A stretch of 64,000 nt of DNA from Paraurantiacibacter namhicola (GCF_001687545.1 NZ_CP016545.1:2031001-2095000), one strand, 5' to 3'. Positions 18,823-27,116 are shown, numbered from the stretch's first letter. Notes: generated by a model not told the origin, from the letters alone. Translations and numbers: made by a program.

Positions 18823-19224
18823 TCAGGCCTCCAGCGCGGCGGCCAGCCGGGCGCGGATGGCCTTCAGCTGCACCAGCATTTCAGATGATCCGCCCGCTTC
18901 GGCAGGCTCCTTCGCCGGCGCAGCACTCAGCGGCGCGTCGGCCAGCCCGTCATCCGTATGCAGCGCCTGCTTCGCACCTTTCAGCGTATAACCCTCGGCA
19001 TTCACCAGCCGGTCTATCCGCTGGATCAGGGCGACATCGTCCTTGCGGTAATAGCGCCGCCCGCCGCTGCGCTTCAGCGGATCGAGCATGGGGAATTGCT
19101 GTTCCCAATACCGCAACACATGCGGCTTCAGGCCGAGTGCGGCGGCAACTTCGCCAATCGTACGCAGCGCATCGTCCGCCTTGCCGTCATTGAAGACGGG
19201 CGCGGATACGCCGGCCCTGCTCAC
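18823..19224 (-). CDS. MerR family transcriptional regulator
   Basis: This 133-residue regulator has a winged helix at about residues 20-90, including [25 protein letters not shown] and [14 protein letters not shown]. The C-terminal part is short, Ala/Pro-rich and helical, and has no conserved metal-binding cysteines, so it is not a metal sensor of the MerR/CueR type. The likely start is a GTG whose first bases overlap the TGA of ihfA (GTGA), giving translational coupling. Its position behind ihfA is conserved in alphaproteobacteria, where the target genes are generally not known. Confidence 0.88.
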   Translation of the reverse strand: MSRAGVSAPVFNDGKADDALRTIGEVAAALGLKPHVLRYWEQQFPMLDPLKRSGGRRYYRKDDVALIQRIDRLVNAEGYTLKGAKQALHTDDGLADAPLSAAPAKEPAEAGGSSEMLVQLKAIRARLAAALEA

Positions 19225-19520
19225 GCGGCGGCGACCCTGTCTTTCAGTTTCTTGCTGGCGCGGAAAGTCAGCACGCGGCGCGATGTGATGGGCACTTCGA
19301 CGCCGGTCTTGGGATTGCGGCCGATCCGTTCCTTCTTGTCCCGCAGGACAAAGGTGCCGAAGCCGGAAATCTTGACGTTTTCACCATCAACCATAGCGTC
19401 GCACATCTTGTCGAGGATCGATTCCACGAGCGCGAGGCTTTCGGCGCGGGAGAAACCGAGCTTGCGGTTCACGCTGTCCGCCAGATCGGCGCGGGTAAGG
19501 GTTCCTACAGAACGCATCAT
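19221..19520 (-). CDS. ihfA: integration host factor subunit alpha
   Basis: This 99-residue DNA-bending protein forms a heterodimer with IhfB. Diagnostic parts are [18 protein letters not shown] at the N-terminus and the beta-arm sequence [13 protein letters not shown] followed by [10 protein letters not shown], which inserts the conserved proline into the minor groove. The tail [17 protein letters not shown] is typical. It starts 105 bases after fabH on the same strand and overlaps merR by 4 bases. A promoter candidate of its own lies upstream, so it may be partly uncoupled from the lipid genes. Confidence 0.95.
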   Translation of the reverse strand: MMRSVGTLTRADLADSVNRKLGFSRAESLALVESILDKMCDAMVDGENVKISGFGTFVLRDKKERIGRNPKTGVEVPITSRRVLTFRASKKLKDRVAAA

Positions 19521-19560
19521 GGTCGAGCGGTACTCCGTTTCGGTGCGACCCTTTGGGTAC

Positions 19561-19588
19561 GTTGTAACGAATGGACGGAAAATCTCAA
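19561..19588 (-). promoter_or_regulatory. candidate promoter for ihfA-merR
   Basis: On the minus strand TTGAGA (19588-19583), a 16-base spacer and TACAAC (19566-19561) form a sigma70-like pair about 40 bases ahead of the ihfA start, inside the fabH-ihfA gap. Assigned by eye. Confidence 0.4.
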
Positions 19589-19625
19589 GGTTCCAAGGTT
19601 TTCCGCGCGTTTCCGGTGGAAATTA

Positions 19626-20591
19626 TCAGGTGCGAAGCAGGCTGGCGCCCCAGGTGAAGCCCCCGCCCATCGCTTCCAGCACCACCAGCTGGCCCGGCTT
19701 GATCCGTCCGTCCTTGCGCGCAACGTCGTAAGCCAGGGGTACGGACGCGGCGGATGTGTTGGCATGCTGGTCCACCGTGACCACCACCTTTTCGGGCGGC
19801 AGTTTCAGCTTCTTCGCCGTGGCATCGAGGATGCGCATATTGGCCTGGTGCGGCACGACCCAGTCGACATCGCCCGGCGTCAGGCCGACATTCTCCAGCA
19901 CCTCGTTCATCACGCCTGCCAGATTGCCCACAGCATGGCGAAAGACCTCGCGGCCCTTCATGCGCAGCATGCCTACATCGCCCGTGGTGGACGGCCCGCC
20001 ATCCACATAAAGCAGGTCGATATGGTCGCCATCGGCGTGCAGCTTGTTGGCCAGTATGCCCGGGCCATCCTCCGCCACCTCTTCGGAGCGCAGCACGAAT
20101 GCGCCGGCCCCGTCGCCGAACAGCACGCAGGTCGCGCGGTCTTCCCAGTCCAGGATGCGGCTGAAGGTTTCCGCGCCGATCACCAGCGCGCATTTTGCCA
20201 TGCCGCTGCGCATCATGCTGTCCGCCGTCGCCAGCGCATAGAGAAAGCCGGAGCACACGGCCTGCACATCGAAGGCGATGCCCCCATTGCAGCCCAGTGC
20301 GGCCTGCACGCGCGTGGCGGTGGCGGGGAATGTCTGGTCCGGCGTGGCCGTGGCCAGCACGATCAGGTCCACCTCGCCCGCATCGATCCCGGCATCGGCC
20401 AGCGCAGCACGCGCCGCTTCGGTCGCCAGTGAGGAGGTCGTTTCGCCCTCCCCCGCAATATATCGCTGGGTGATGCCCGTGCGCTCGCGAATCCATTCGT
20501 CGCTGGTGTCGACGGTTTCGGCCAGCATGGCATTGGTGACGCAGCGCGCCGGCAGGGCGGAGCCGGTGCCTTTCAGGACCGAACGGATCAC
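19626..20591 (-). CDS. fabH: 3-oxoacyl-ACP synthase III (KASIII)
   Basis: This enzyme condenses acetyl-CoA or another acyl-CoA with malonyl-ACP to start fatty-acid synthesis. It has 321 residues. The catalytic triad is readable: Cys113 in [11 protein letters not shown], His248 in VPHQANMRI and Asn278 in HANTSAAS. The C-terminal [12 protein letters not shown] is characteristic. Its ATG overlaps the plsX stop by 4 bases, so the two are translationally coupled, placing initiation of fatty-acid synthesis with PlsX in one operon. Confidence 0.97.
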   Translation of the reverse strand: MIRSVLKGTGSALPARCVTNAMLAETVDTSDEWIRERTGITQRYIAGEGETTSSLATEAARAALADAGIDAGEVDLIVLATATPDQTFPATATRVQAALGCNGGIAFDVQAVCSGFLYALATADSMMRSGMAKCALVIGAETFSRILDWEDRATCVLFGDGAGAFVLRSEEVAEDGPGILANKLHADGDHIDLLYVDGGPSTTGDVGMLRMKGREVFRHAVGNLAGVMNEVLENVGLTPGDVDWVVPHQANMRILDATAKKLKLPPEKVVVTVDQHANTSAASVPLAYDVARKDGRIKPGQLVVLEAMGGGFTWGASLLRT

Positions 20592-21652
20592 GTAGCGTCC
20601 TTGTGCGCGGCCTTGGCGGCCTGGCGCAAGTTCGCCTCGCCCAGTTCGGCCAGGTCGGATGCAATGCGCTCCGTCAGCTTGGCTTCCACGAGGCGCGCGG
20701 CGACGGCGACGGCATTGGCCACGCCCTTCTCATTTGCGCTGCCGTGGGATTTCACGACCACACCGTTCAGGCCCAGGAAGACCGCGCCATTGTGGTTGTT
20801 GGGATCGAGATGGTGTCGCAGCAGCTCCGTCGCCGGGCGGCTGACAAGGAAGCCGAACTTGCTGCGCAGGCTGGAGCGGAAGGCGTTCTTGAGCAGGTCC
20901 GTCACGAAGCGCGCGGAACCTTCGATGGCCTTCAGCGCGATATTGCCGGAGAAACCGTCGGACACGACCACGTCCACATTGCCGCGGTTGATCTGGTCCG
21001 CTTCCACGAAGCCGTCGAACGCCATGGCAAGGCCGCGTGCGGCGCGCAGCATCACGGCTGCTTCCTGCACCTGGTCCGTGCCCTTGATCTCTTCCGTGCC
21101 GATGTTCAACAGCCGCACGCGCGGGGCGCCGCTGCCTTCCACGATGCGCGAATAGGCCGCGCCCATGATGGCGAACTGCACCAAATTGCGGGCATCGCAT
21201 TCGGTGTTGGCGCCAAGGTCCAGCATGATCACGTCATGCTCTTCCAGTGTGGGGAGGAGCGCGGCCAGCGCGGGCCGGTCGATCCCCGGCATGGTGCGCA
21301 GGGCCAGCTTGCTCATCGCCATCAGCGCGCCAGTATTGCCAGCAGAGACGGCGGCCCCGGCATCGCCCGCCTTCACGGCGTTGATGGCCAGCCCCATGCT
21401 GGTGGTCTTGGCACGGCGAAGCGCCTGGGTCGGCTTCTCGTCACCGCCCACCACATCCTCGCAGTGCAGGATTTCGGACGCGCTGGCGAGGCCGGGATGA
21501 TCATCCAGTGCACGCTTGATGCGATCCTGGTCGCCGACCAGCAGGAAACGGAAGTTCTCGTGGCGATGACGGGCCAAAGCTGCGCCCGAAACCATCACGC
21601 GCACGCCCTCATCACCGCCCATCGCATCGATGGCGATACGCGGCAGGCTCAT
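20588..21652 (-). CDS. plsX: phosphate acyltransferase PlsX
   Basis: PlsX is a peripheral membrane enzyme that converts acyl-ACP to acyl-phosphate, the donor for PlsY in phospholipid synthesis. The protein has 354 residues. It begins with the typical [12 protein letters not shown] and carries [10 protein letters not shown] and [11 protein letters not shown]. The C-terminus is a charged helix. It lies 28 bases behind rpmF and overlaps fabH by 4 bases, in the widespread rpmF-plsX-fabH arrangement that links ribosome and membrane synthesis. Confidence 0.97.
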   Translation of the reverse strand: MSLPRIAIDAMGGDEGVRVMVSGAALARHRHENFRFLLVGDQDRIKRALDDHPGLASASEILHCEDVVGGDEKPTQALRRAKTTSMGLAINAVKAGDAGAAVSAGNTGALMAMSKLALRTMPGIDRPALAALLPTLEEHDVIMLDLGANTECDARNLVQFAIMGAAYSRIVEGSGAPRVRLLNIGTEEIKGTDQVQEAAVMLRAARGLAMAFDGFVEADQINRGNVDVVVSDGFSGNIALKAIEGSARFVTDLLKNAFRSSLRSKFGFLVSRPATELLRHHLDPNNHNGAVFLGLNGVVVKSHGSANEKGVANAVAVAARLVEAKLTERIASDLAELGEANLRQAAKAAHKDAT

Positions 21653-21680
21653 GCGCTATCTCCCGTTATCGGGTGGAAGT

Positions 21681-21863
21681 TCAGATGCCCTTGGGGGCGA
21701 GAACTTCGCGGCCGTTGTAGAAACCGCAAGCAGGGCACAGATTGTGCGGACGCTTGAGTTCGCCGCAGTTCGAGCATTCGTGGAATGCTTCGACCTTCAG
21801 CGAATCGTGTGCCCGGCGATTGCCCCGGCGATGCGGCGATACTTTTCTCTTAGGGACAGCCAT
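21681..21863 (-). CDS. rpmF: 50S ribosomal protein L32
   Basis: This 60-residue large-subunit protein begins [17 protein letters not shown] and has the zinc-ribbon cysteines CSNC and CPAC. A longer in-frame start at 21932 would add 23 residues foreign to the family, so the ATG at 21863 is chosen. It is the first gene of the leftward plsX-fabH operon. The DUF177 gene that precedes rpmF in many alphaproteobacteria is absent here; the upstream neighbour is a divergent MAPEG gene. Confidence 0.97.
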   Translation of the reverse strand: MAVPKRKVSPHRRGNRRAHDSLKVEAFHECSNCGELKRPHNLCPACGFYNGREVLAPKGI

Positions 21864-21972
21864 TGCGGCACCTGTTCCTTGAATTTCAAATTGTTCGACT
21901 GCCGCCCTAGACGCGCCCTTGCCCTTGCGCAAGCAAAGGGGCCGGGACCGGCAGGATGCGGTGAAGGCGCGC

Positions 21973-22000
21973 GCTATACAGAATTTCAGCGGGCTTGCAA
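21973..22000 (-). promoter_or_regulatory. candidate promoter for rpmF-plsX-fabH
   Basis: Minus-strand TTGCAA (22000-21995), a 16-base spacer and TATAGC (21978-21973) resemble a sigma70 promoter about 110 bases upstream of rpmF. Assigned by eye. Confidence 0.45.
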
Positions 22001-22052
22001 GCGATGCGAGGGCTGTTACGCCAAGGGCGCAAATTCGAGGGGACTACCGAAG

Positions 22053-22508
22053 ATGATTCTACCCGCCACACTGACAGTCGCCTCCGGCGCAGCGCTTATC
22101 ACCATCTGGCACATGGCGCGGATCGGGCGGATGCGGCTGGATACGAAGACCCTGCACGGCGATGGCGGGAATGAACTGCTGCAACGCCGCATGCGCGCTC
22201 AGCTGAACTTCGTGGAAAGCGCCCCCTTCGTGCTGGCGTTGCTCGCTGTCCTCGAAATTGCCGGCAAGGGCGGGCTGTGGCTGCTGATCATCGGTATCGT
22301 GTACCTGATGGGCCGCGTGGCGCACGCCATCGGCATGGACGGCGATTATCCGCACAGGGGCCGGCAGGCCGGTACGATGATCACCATGGCGACGCTGCTG
22401 ATCCTTGCGGGCGCGGGCCTGTGGCTGACGGTCAGCCATGAACCCAGCTCTCCGCTGGAAGTGATCGAGGAAGCAGCCGGGGCCGAACCGCACGCGGACG
22501 CGGAGTAA
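22053..22508 (+). CDS. MAPEG family membrane protein
   Basis: This 151-residue membrane protein has four predicted helices and the MAPEG pattern LQRRMRAQLNFVESAPFVLA followed by a second helix and YLMGRVAHAIG. Eukaryotic members are glutathione transferases or peroxidases and leukotriene synthases. Bacterial members are mostly uncharacterised, and glutathione-linked chemistry is only a possibility, in line with gshA elsewhere in the window. The C-terminal 20 residues are acidic. The ATG at 22053 has GAGGGG 15-10 bases upstream. It diverges from rpmF and ends 3 bases from the convergent MBL gene. Confidence 0.85.
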   Translation: MILPATLTVASGAALITIWHMARIGRMRLDTKTLHGDGGNELLQRRMRAQLNFVESAPFVLALLAVLEIAGKGGLWLLIIGIVYLMGRVAHAIGMDGDYPHRGRQAGTMITMATLLILAGAGLWLTVSHEPSSPLEVIEEAAGAEPHADAE

Positions 22509-22511
22509 GCC

Positions 22512-23177
22512 TCAGCCGCGCGCCATCACGGCGTCGCCCACGAAGGGGTTGCTGGCACGCTCCTGGCCGAAGGTGCTGGTGGAGCCGTGCCCGGGTACGA
22601 AGGTTACCCCGTCGCCCAGCGGCCACAGCTTCTGCGTGATCGCATCCAGCAGGTCCTGGTGATTGCCCATCGGGAAATCGGTTCGCCCGATGCTGCCCTG
22701 GAACAGCACGTCACCAACGAAGGCAAACTGCGCGTCGCGGTGGAAGAACACGACGTGGCCGGGCGTGTGGCCGGGGCAATGCAGCACTTCGAGAGTTTGC
22801 TCGCCCACGGTCACCGTGTCGCCATCGACCAGCCAGCGCGTGGGCTCGAAGGTCTTGCATTCCATCTGGAAGCGCAGGCCATCGTCCTCCAGCCGTGAAA
22901 TCCAGAAGCGGTCGTCCTCGTGCGGGCCCTCGATCGGGATGTCCAGCTCCGCAGCCAACATTCCCGCCTGCCCGCAATGGTCCGCGTGGCCATGGGTCAG
23001 CAGGATCTTCTCCAGCGTGACGCCCGCCTTCTCCACTGCGGCCTTCAGCTTCTCCAGCTCCCCGCCCGGATCGACCAGCGCCCCGCGCATCGTCTTCGTG
23101 CACCACACCAGCGAACAGTTCTGCTGGAACGGCGTGACGGGAATTATAGCTGCGCGGATGGAGGGGGCTTGTGTCAT
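22512..23177 (-). CDS. MBL-fold metallo-hydrolase (glyoxalase II-like)
   Basis: This 221-residue protein belongs to the compact glyoxalase-II-like/YcbL group of metallo-beta-lactamase-fold hydrolases. The dinuclear metal motif THGHADHCGQ (His62, His64, Asp66, His67) is intact, with later ligands in HCPGHTPGHVV, VGDVLF and VPGHG. YcbL-type proteins hydrolyse small thioesters such as S-lactoylglutathione. The ATG at 23177 is preferred, since upstream extension requires a TTG. The start region faces the macrodomain gene about 80 bases away. Confidence 0.88.
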   Translation of the reverse strand: MTQAPSIRAAIIPVTPFQQNCSLVWCTKTMRGALVDPGGELEKLKAAVEKAGVTLEKILLTHGHADHCGQAGMLAAELDIPIEGPHEDDRFWISRLEDDGLRFQMECKTFEPTRWLVDGDTVTVGEQTLEVLHCPGHTPGHVVFFHRDAQFAFVGDVLFQGSIGRTDFPMGNHQDLLDAITQKLWPLGDGVTFVPGHGSTSTFGQERASNPFVGDAVMARG

Positions 23178-23256
23178 GGCGCGGGAGGTGGCGCGTCGCC
23201 TCCCAAGAATCAAGCTAGCGCTTAACGCGTCATTTCCGCTGCGCTACGCACTCGGC

Positions 23257-23793
23257 ATGACAAAACCGAGCCAGCAGATCATCGAAGTTGTTACAGGCAA
23301 CATCGTCGAATGCGACGTCGATGCCATCGTTAATGCGGCAAACTCATCCCTGCTTGGCGGCGGAGGCGTCGATGGGGCGATCCACAAGGCTGCCGGGCCA
23401 GACCTCGTGCATGAATGCCGCCTGCTGGGTGGTTGCAAGACCGGACAAGCGAAGATCACGTCCGGCTACAGGCTCAAGGCGCGCCATATCATCCATACAG
23501 TCGGGCCCGTCTGGCAAGGCGGGGACAAAGGCGAGCGAGAATTGCTTGCCGCCTGTCACGAGAAATCCCTGCAACTCGCGCAGCAACACGGGCTGCGCAG
23601 CATTGCATTTCCGGCCATATCGACGGGCCGGTTCAAGTTTCCACTCTCGGAAGCGGCACGGGTCGCGGTCGAGACGGTGAGGCAGTTCATCCGCGACAAT
23701 CCGGTCGCGCTGGACCGGGTGCTGTTCATAGGGTTCGACGAAGCGACCAGCCAACACTTCCGCGAGGCAGTCTGGTCAGCCGGGCAAGGCTAA
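23257..23793 (+). CDS. macrodomain protein (O-acetyl-ADP-ribose deacetylase-like)
   Basis: This 178-residue single macrodomain binds ADP-ribose and its derivatives. Signature segments are VTGNIVECDVDAIVNAANSS, LLGGGGVDGAIHKAAG with the catalytic-loop region, and the phosphate-binding AFPAISTGRFKFP. It is most similar in layout to YmdB/MacroD-type hydrolases that remove ADP-ribose or deacetylate O-acetyl-ADP-ribose. Its base composition looks a little lower in GC than its neighbours. The stop codon overlaps the stop of the convergent S24 repressor gene. No ADP-ribosyltransferase toxin is seen nearby, so a defence role is not supported by context. Confidence 0.9.
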   Translation: MTKPSQQIIEVVTGNIVECDVDAIVNAANSSLLGGGGVDGAIHKAAGPDLVHECRLLGGCKTGQAKITSGYRLKARHIIHTVGPVWQGGDKGERELLAACHEKSLQLAQQHGLRSIAFPAISTGRFKFPLSEAARVAVETVRQFIRDNPVALDRVLFIGFDEATSQHFREAVWSAGQG

Positions 23794-24458
23794 ACCCGCC
23801 CGCCCTTCCACACCACACGCCCGATCACCTCGACATCCTCCGCCGCGACTTCCATCGGGGGGTAGGCCATGTTCTGGCTGAGCAGGTGCAGGCGGCCGGG
23901 CGGGCCGGATTGCAGGCGCTTGACGTGGAGCACGTCGCCCAGGCGCAGGACGTAGATGCCATCGCGCAACGGCCCCTTGCGGGTGTCGACAAGGATCTCG
24001 TCTCCCGCGCGTAAGGTCGGCTCCATCGAATCGCCCATCACCGTGATGGCGGATAGCTGCGCGCCCTTCAGGCCCTGCTCGGCAAGCCAGCGTTCGGAGA
24101 AGCGGAAGGTGTCGTAAGCGGCCTCGCCTGCGGCGACCGTCCCTGGACCGGCGCTGGCATCGACGGCAAGGCGCGGCACGTCGACCCAGCCCGTGCTGAG
24201 GCGAGGAGCAATCCGATCCGAAATGGAGGATTTTTCCCCCGTCGCGCCCAGCTCCGCCTCCGCCACGCCGAAGAATTCCGCCAGCTTTCGGCGATCCTGC
24301 TCCTCCAGCTTACGCGGGCTGCCCTTGCGGACAAACTGCTGCAAATATGTGGGGTTACGGCCAATCAGCCGGGACAGGGCGGCAAGCGAGACGCGCTGCG
24401 CCTCGGCCAGTTCGACCAGCCGGGCACGGCCATTGTCGGGTTCGGAAGCGTTTACCAT
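23790..24458 (-). CDS. LexA/CI-like S24 family repressor
   Basis: This 222-residue protein has an N-terminal helix-turn-helix (about residues 20-66, VSLAALSRLIGRNPTYLQQF) and a C-terminal S24 peptidase domain. The catalytic dyad is Ser144 in MGDSMEPTL and Lys180 in LHVKRL, and Ala103-Gly104 in DASAGPG is a possible self-cleavage site. Such proteins repress genes until RecA-assisted autocleavage, although many chromosomal relatives may not cleave. Two palindromes lie directly upstream, over what looks like its own promoter. It diverges from a small HTH-like gene, an arrangement like phage CI/Cro, but no phage genes are present nearby. Confidence 0.88.
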   Translation of the reverse strand: MVNASEPDNGRARLVELAEAQRVSLAALSRLIGRNPTYLQQFVRKGSPRKLEEQDRRKLAEFFGVAEAELGATGEKSSISDRIAPRLSTGWVDVPRLAVDASAGPGTVAAGEAAYDTFRFSERWLAEQGLKGAQLSAITVMGDSMEPTLRAGDEILVDTRKGPLRDGIYVLRLGDVLHVKRLQSGPPGRLHLLSQNMAYPPMEVAAEDVEVIGRVVWKGGRV

Positions 24459-24464
24459 TAAATT

Positions 24465-24499
24465 TCCTATAGCATAGGATTTTTCCTAGACAAGTAGGA
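24465..24499. promoter_or_regulatory. two palindromic operators over the repressor promoter
   Basis: Site 1 is 24465-24479, TCCTAT-AGC-ATAGGA. Site 2 is 24484-24499, TCCTA-6 bases-TAGGA. Their centres are about 20 bp apart, near two helical turns. On the minus strand TTGTCT (24493-24488), a 16-base spacer and TATAGG (24471-24466) form a sigma70-like promoter whose -10 lies within site 1 and whose -35 lies within site 2. The -10 ends 7 bases before the repressor ATG, so the transcript would be leaderless or almost so. The likely ligand is the S24 repressor itself. Confidence 0.7.
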
Positions 24500-24591
24500 T
24501 TTCAAGCGCAACGAGTCGGGTCATCGGGGCGACTCGCCCCCGCTCGAACCGAACCGTCATCGCCCTGCCCACCCGCAAAGGAGGTCGCCCA

Positions 24592-24780
24592 ATGCTCATC
24601 CGGAAGATCGAAGTCTTCCTGCGCCGAACCGGCATGCCCGCCACGAAATTTGGCCGCCTGGCCACGCGCGATCCGCGCTTCGTGCTGGACCTGCGCAATG
24701 GCCGCCTGCCCCGCCGCGCAACGGAAGAACGGGTGGAACATTTCATGAACAGATACCGGGAAGAAACCCATGCATATTGA
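24592..24780 (+). CDS. small HTH-like DNA-binding protein
   Basis: This 62-residue basic protein has the central segment TKFGRLATRDPRFVLDLRNG, which reads like a helix-turn-helix of the XRE/Cro type (FGRLA as helix 2, FVLDLRNG as the recognition region). It has a strong Shine-Dalgarno (AAAGGAGG, 24578-24585) shortly before the ATG. It diverges from the S24 repressor, with the paired operators between them, and its 3' end overlaps the next gene by 11 bases. A Cro-like or accessory role is inferred from size, fold and position. The exact family is not recognised. Confidence 0.65.
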   Translation: MLIRKIEVFLRRTGMPATKFGRLATRDPRFVLDLRNGRLPRRATEERVEHFMNRYREETHAY

Positions 24781-25132
24781 TCCAGCCGTCGTCCCTCCGC
24801 CCGTCCGCCGGAGGCCCCGCCGCAGCGCGGGCGAACGTCTGCGCGAGGCACTGATCTTCCTCGCGGGCAACCGCGCCCGAGTGGAGAGCCATACCGAGCG
24901 CAGCTGGGCCAGCATCACCTTTGCCGGCACGCGCCACCGCCTGGTGTTGGTATTCGAAGGCGCGGAAGCCTGCGAAGCGGGCGAGAGCTTCATCGCCTTC
25001 CTGCCCGATCACGAATTCGCCATCCCCGGCCAGCTGGTGGCCGATGCCGCCGTGGTTGAAGTCGATCACACGATCGCGCCCGATCCTGCGATGCGGGTGA
25101 CGTGCGAACTGCTGATGCTGGAGGAGGATTGA
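24770..25132 (+). CDS. hypothetical protein, 120 aa
   Basis: This soluble protein has a basic proline/arginine-rich N-terminus (VPPPVRRRPRRSAGERLREA) and a mixed alpha/beta body with RHRLVLVFEGAEACEAGESF and PDHEFAIPGQLVADAAV. The second half is acidic. I recognise no domain. The start ATG lies inside the end of the preceding HTH-like gene, so the two are almost certainly translated from one mRNA and may be under the S24 repressor. It ends shortly before a long inverted repeat. Similar small genes occur in sphingomonads as conserved hypotheticals. Confidence 0.65.
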   Translation: MHIDPAVVPPPVRRRPRRSAGERLREALIFLAGNRARVESHTERSWASITFAGTRHRLVLVFEGAEACEAGESFIAFLPDHEFAIPGQLVADAAVVEVDHTIAPDPAMRVTCELLMLEED

Positions 25133-25152
25133 GGCGTACGCGCCTGGCTTCG

Positions 25153-25277
25153 TCCACTTCGCGCCGCTAGGCTCTCTTCGTTCGCCAAGCTCTGCTTCCC
25201 CTCCCGCAAGCGGGAGGGGTTTGCGAGACTTGGCGGCGCGCAGCGGCGCCTAGTCGCAGCGGGGTGGGCGAAGTGGA
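25153..25277. repeat. long nested inverted repeat with terminator-like core
   Basis: Three nested arm pairs share one centre: TCCACTTCGC at 25153-25162 with 25268-25277, CGCCAAG at 25183-25189 with CTTGGCG at 25229-25235, and the core CCCCTCCCGC at 25198-25207 with 25210-25219 and a 2-base loop. The core is followed by TTT on the plus strand. It lies between two convergent transcription units and could end both. Its layered structure also resembles a small palindromic mobile element. Confidence 0.75.
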
Positions 25278-25287
25278 GCGCACCGCC

Positions 25288-25644
25288 TTAGCTGCGCCAG
25301 GCCATCCATGCCGCCGCCGCCAGAACGGGCAAGCCCGCCAGGTCCACTAGCGCGATTGTCCTGAGGGTCGGCGGGCTGCCATTGCTGAAATACAGCGCGA
25401 GGAAAGCCAGCATGCTGATGGCCGTCAGGACGCTGGCGAGGCGGCGCACCTGCGGATCCCAAAGCGCCCAGAGGCAGGCGATCACAATTACGGCGAACAG
25501 TGCTGCGCGGTGTTGCATCAGCAGGAACAGAGGGTCGCCCGCAGGCAAGCCGTAGAGCGTAGTGAGCAATTGCGGCCGGAAGAATGCCGCAGCGGGCATC
25601 GCATGGATCAGCGCCAATACGGCCCACAGCAGCTTCGCAATCAT
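25288..25644 (-). CDS. small four-helix membrane protein
   Basis: This 118-residue protein is made of four hydrophobic helices at about residues 1-20, 42-60, 65-87 and 95-115, joined by short loops (RPQLLTTLYGLPAGDP, MQHRAALFAV). I recognise the general shape of a family in sphingomonads that databases sometimes label phosphopantetheine adenylyltransferase. No nucleotide-binding motif of that enzyme is present, so the label would be wrong. Met at 25644 starts directly on the first helix. It follows cysS by 28 bases on the same strand and may be co-transcribed. Function unknown. Confidence 0.72.
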   Translation of the reverse strand: MIAKLLWAVLALIHAMPAAAFFRPQLLTTLYGLPAGDPLFLLMQHRAALFAVIVIACLWALWDPQVRRLASVLTAISMLAFLALYFSNGSPPTLRTIALVDLAGLPVLAAAAWMAWRS

Positions 25645-25672
25645 CCCTCGTCTCCCATTGACGGACCCGACC

Positions 25673-27115
25673 TCAGCCCAGTTTCCATTCCCAGCCGAGC
25701 GGGTCGCCGTCCATGACCTCCACGCCCATCGCGGCCAGTTCGTCGCGCAAGGCATCGGAGGTGGCGAAGTCCTTCTCCGCCCGCGCGGCCTTGCGACGGG
25801 CGAGCGCGTCTTCGATTTCGGCTTCGGTTGTGGTCGCGGATTTGGGGCGGATGCGCAGGTCCTCGCGTTTCAGCTCCAGCAGGCCAAGGCCAAGTACGCT
25901 GTCCATGCGCTCCACCACGGAGCGCTTGATGCCGGCATCGACTTTCTTCACTGCCAGCGCCTCTTCCAGCGCGGTCAGGGCGATGGGCGTGCCAAGATCG
26001 TCGCCGATCGCCGCGTCGAATTTTTCGAGTAGCGCGGTAAATTTCGGATGGTCCGGCGTGCCGGTTTCGACATCGCGCAGCCGCTCCGCCTGCATCACCA
26101 TCCGCTTCAGCCGCACCAGCGCGGCCTCCAGCCCGTCCCAGCTGAACTCCAGCTCGCTGCGGTAATGCGCCTGCAGGCACATCATGCGGTAAGCGAGCGG
26201 GTGGTAGCCCTTGTCGATCAGCAGCTGGAGGCGGAGGAACTCGCCCGACGACTTGCTCATCTTGCCCGATCGTTCGACCAGGAAATTGTTGTGCATCCAC
26301 ACACGCGCGCCGGAATTGGCAACTTCGCCTAAACCACCGCACCCGCAGAAGGCCTGGTTCTGCGCGATCTCGTTGGGGTGGTGGATCTCGCGGTGGTCGA
26401 TACCGCCGGTATGGATGTCGAAGGGGAAGCCGAGCAGCTTGCCGCTCATCACGCTGCATTCCAGGTGCCAGCCGGGCGCGCCCTTGCCCCAGGGGCTGTC
26501 CCATTCCATCTGCCGCGTCTCGCCCGCAGGGGTCTTGCGCCAGATGGCGAAGTCCTGCGGATTGCGCTTGCCGTTCACGGCACCGATGCGGCCTTCCCCG
26601 TCCTCCGTCACCGCGCGGGCCAGCCGCCCGTAATCCTCCACGGTTGAGACATCGAAATAGAGGCCGCTCTCAAGCTCGTAACAATGCCGCCCGGCAATGC
26701 TCTTCGCGAAGTCGATCATCTCCGCGATGTAATCGGTGGCGACGGACCATTCGGCGGGCTGCCGGATGTTCAGCGCCTTCACGTCCGCCCAATACGCCTC
26801 GGTATAATGGCGCGCGATGTCCCAAATGGACTGGGCTTTCTCCGCCGCCATCTTCTCCATCTTGTCCTCGCCGCTATCGGCATCGTCGGTCAGGTGGCCG
26901 ACATCGGTGATGTTGATGACATGGGTGAGCTTGTAGCCCTTCCAGCTCAACGTCCGCCCAAGGATATCCGCGAAGACATAGGCGCGCATATTGCCGATAT
27001 GCGGGTAATTGTAGACCGTCGGCCCGCACGTATAGACCCGCGCCTCGCCATCATGGACGGGCCGGAAATCCTCGACCTGCCGGGTGAGGGAATTGAAGAG
27101 GCGGAGGTTGGTCAT
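25673..27115 (-). CDS. cysS: cysteinyl-tRNA synthetase
   Basis: This class I aminoacyl-tRNA synthetase has 480 residues, a usual length being about 460-480. The zinc-binding cysteine and HIGH motif are in YTCGPTVYNYPHIGN, the third and fourth metal ligands in LECSVMSG and GGIDHREIHHPNE, and the KMSKS motif in SGKMSKSSGEFL. The C-terminal anticodon-binding helices end at LGWEWKLG. The start at 27115 (Met-Thr-Asn-Leu) is chosen because the duplicated copy of this 5' end also stops exactly there. The first 75 bases of the gene are repeated at 27711-27785. Confidence 0.97.
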   Translation of the reverse strand: MTNLRLFNSLTRQVEDFRPVHDGEARVYTCGPTVYNYPHIGNMRAYVFADILGRTLSWKGYKLTHVINITDVGHLTDDADSGEDKMEKMAAEKAQSIWDIARHYTEAYWADVKALNIRQPAEWSVATDYIAEMIDFAKSIAGRHCYELESGLYFDVSTVEDYGRLARAVTEDGEGRIGAVNGKRNPQDFAIWRKTPAGETRQMEWDSPWGKGAPGWHLECSVMSGKLLGFPFDIHTGGIDHREIHHPNEIAQNQAFCGCGGLGEVANSGARVWMHNNFLVERSGKMSKSSGEFLRLQLLIDKGYHPLAYRMMCLQAHYRSELEFSWDGLEAALVRLKRMVMQAERLRDVETGTPDHPKFTALLEKFDAAIGDDLGTPIALTALEEALAVKKVDAGIKRSVVERMDSVLGLGLLELKREDLRIRPKSATTTEAEIEDALARRKAARAEKDFATSDALRDELAAMGVEVMDGDPLGWEWKLG

Positions 27116-27116
27116 G
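27042..27116. repeat. 75-bp direct repeat, original copy inside cysS
   Basis: This is the 5' end of cysS from its start codon inward. It is 74/75 identical, by eye, to 27711-27785. Identity stops at the base beside the cysS ATG. Confidence 0.9.

Noticed and set aside
23257-23793. macrodomain as half of an ADP-ribosylation toxin-antitoxin pair
   Set aside because: No DarT-like or other ADP-ribosyltransferase gene is adjacent. The nearest genes are convergent or divergent and unrelated.
22512-25132. prophage or defence island around the macrodomain and S24 genes
   Set aside because: No integrase, terminase, capsid, toxin or nuclease genes occur here. MAPEG and MBL neighbours are ordinary, so only a phage-like switch is claimed.
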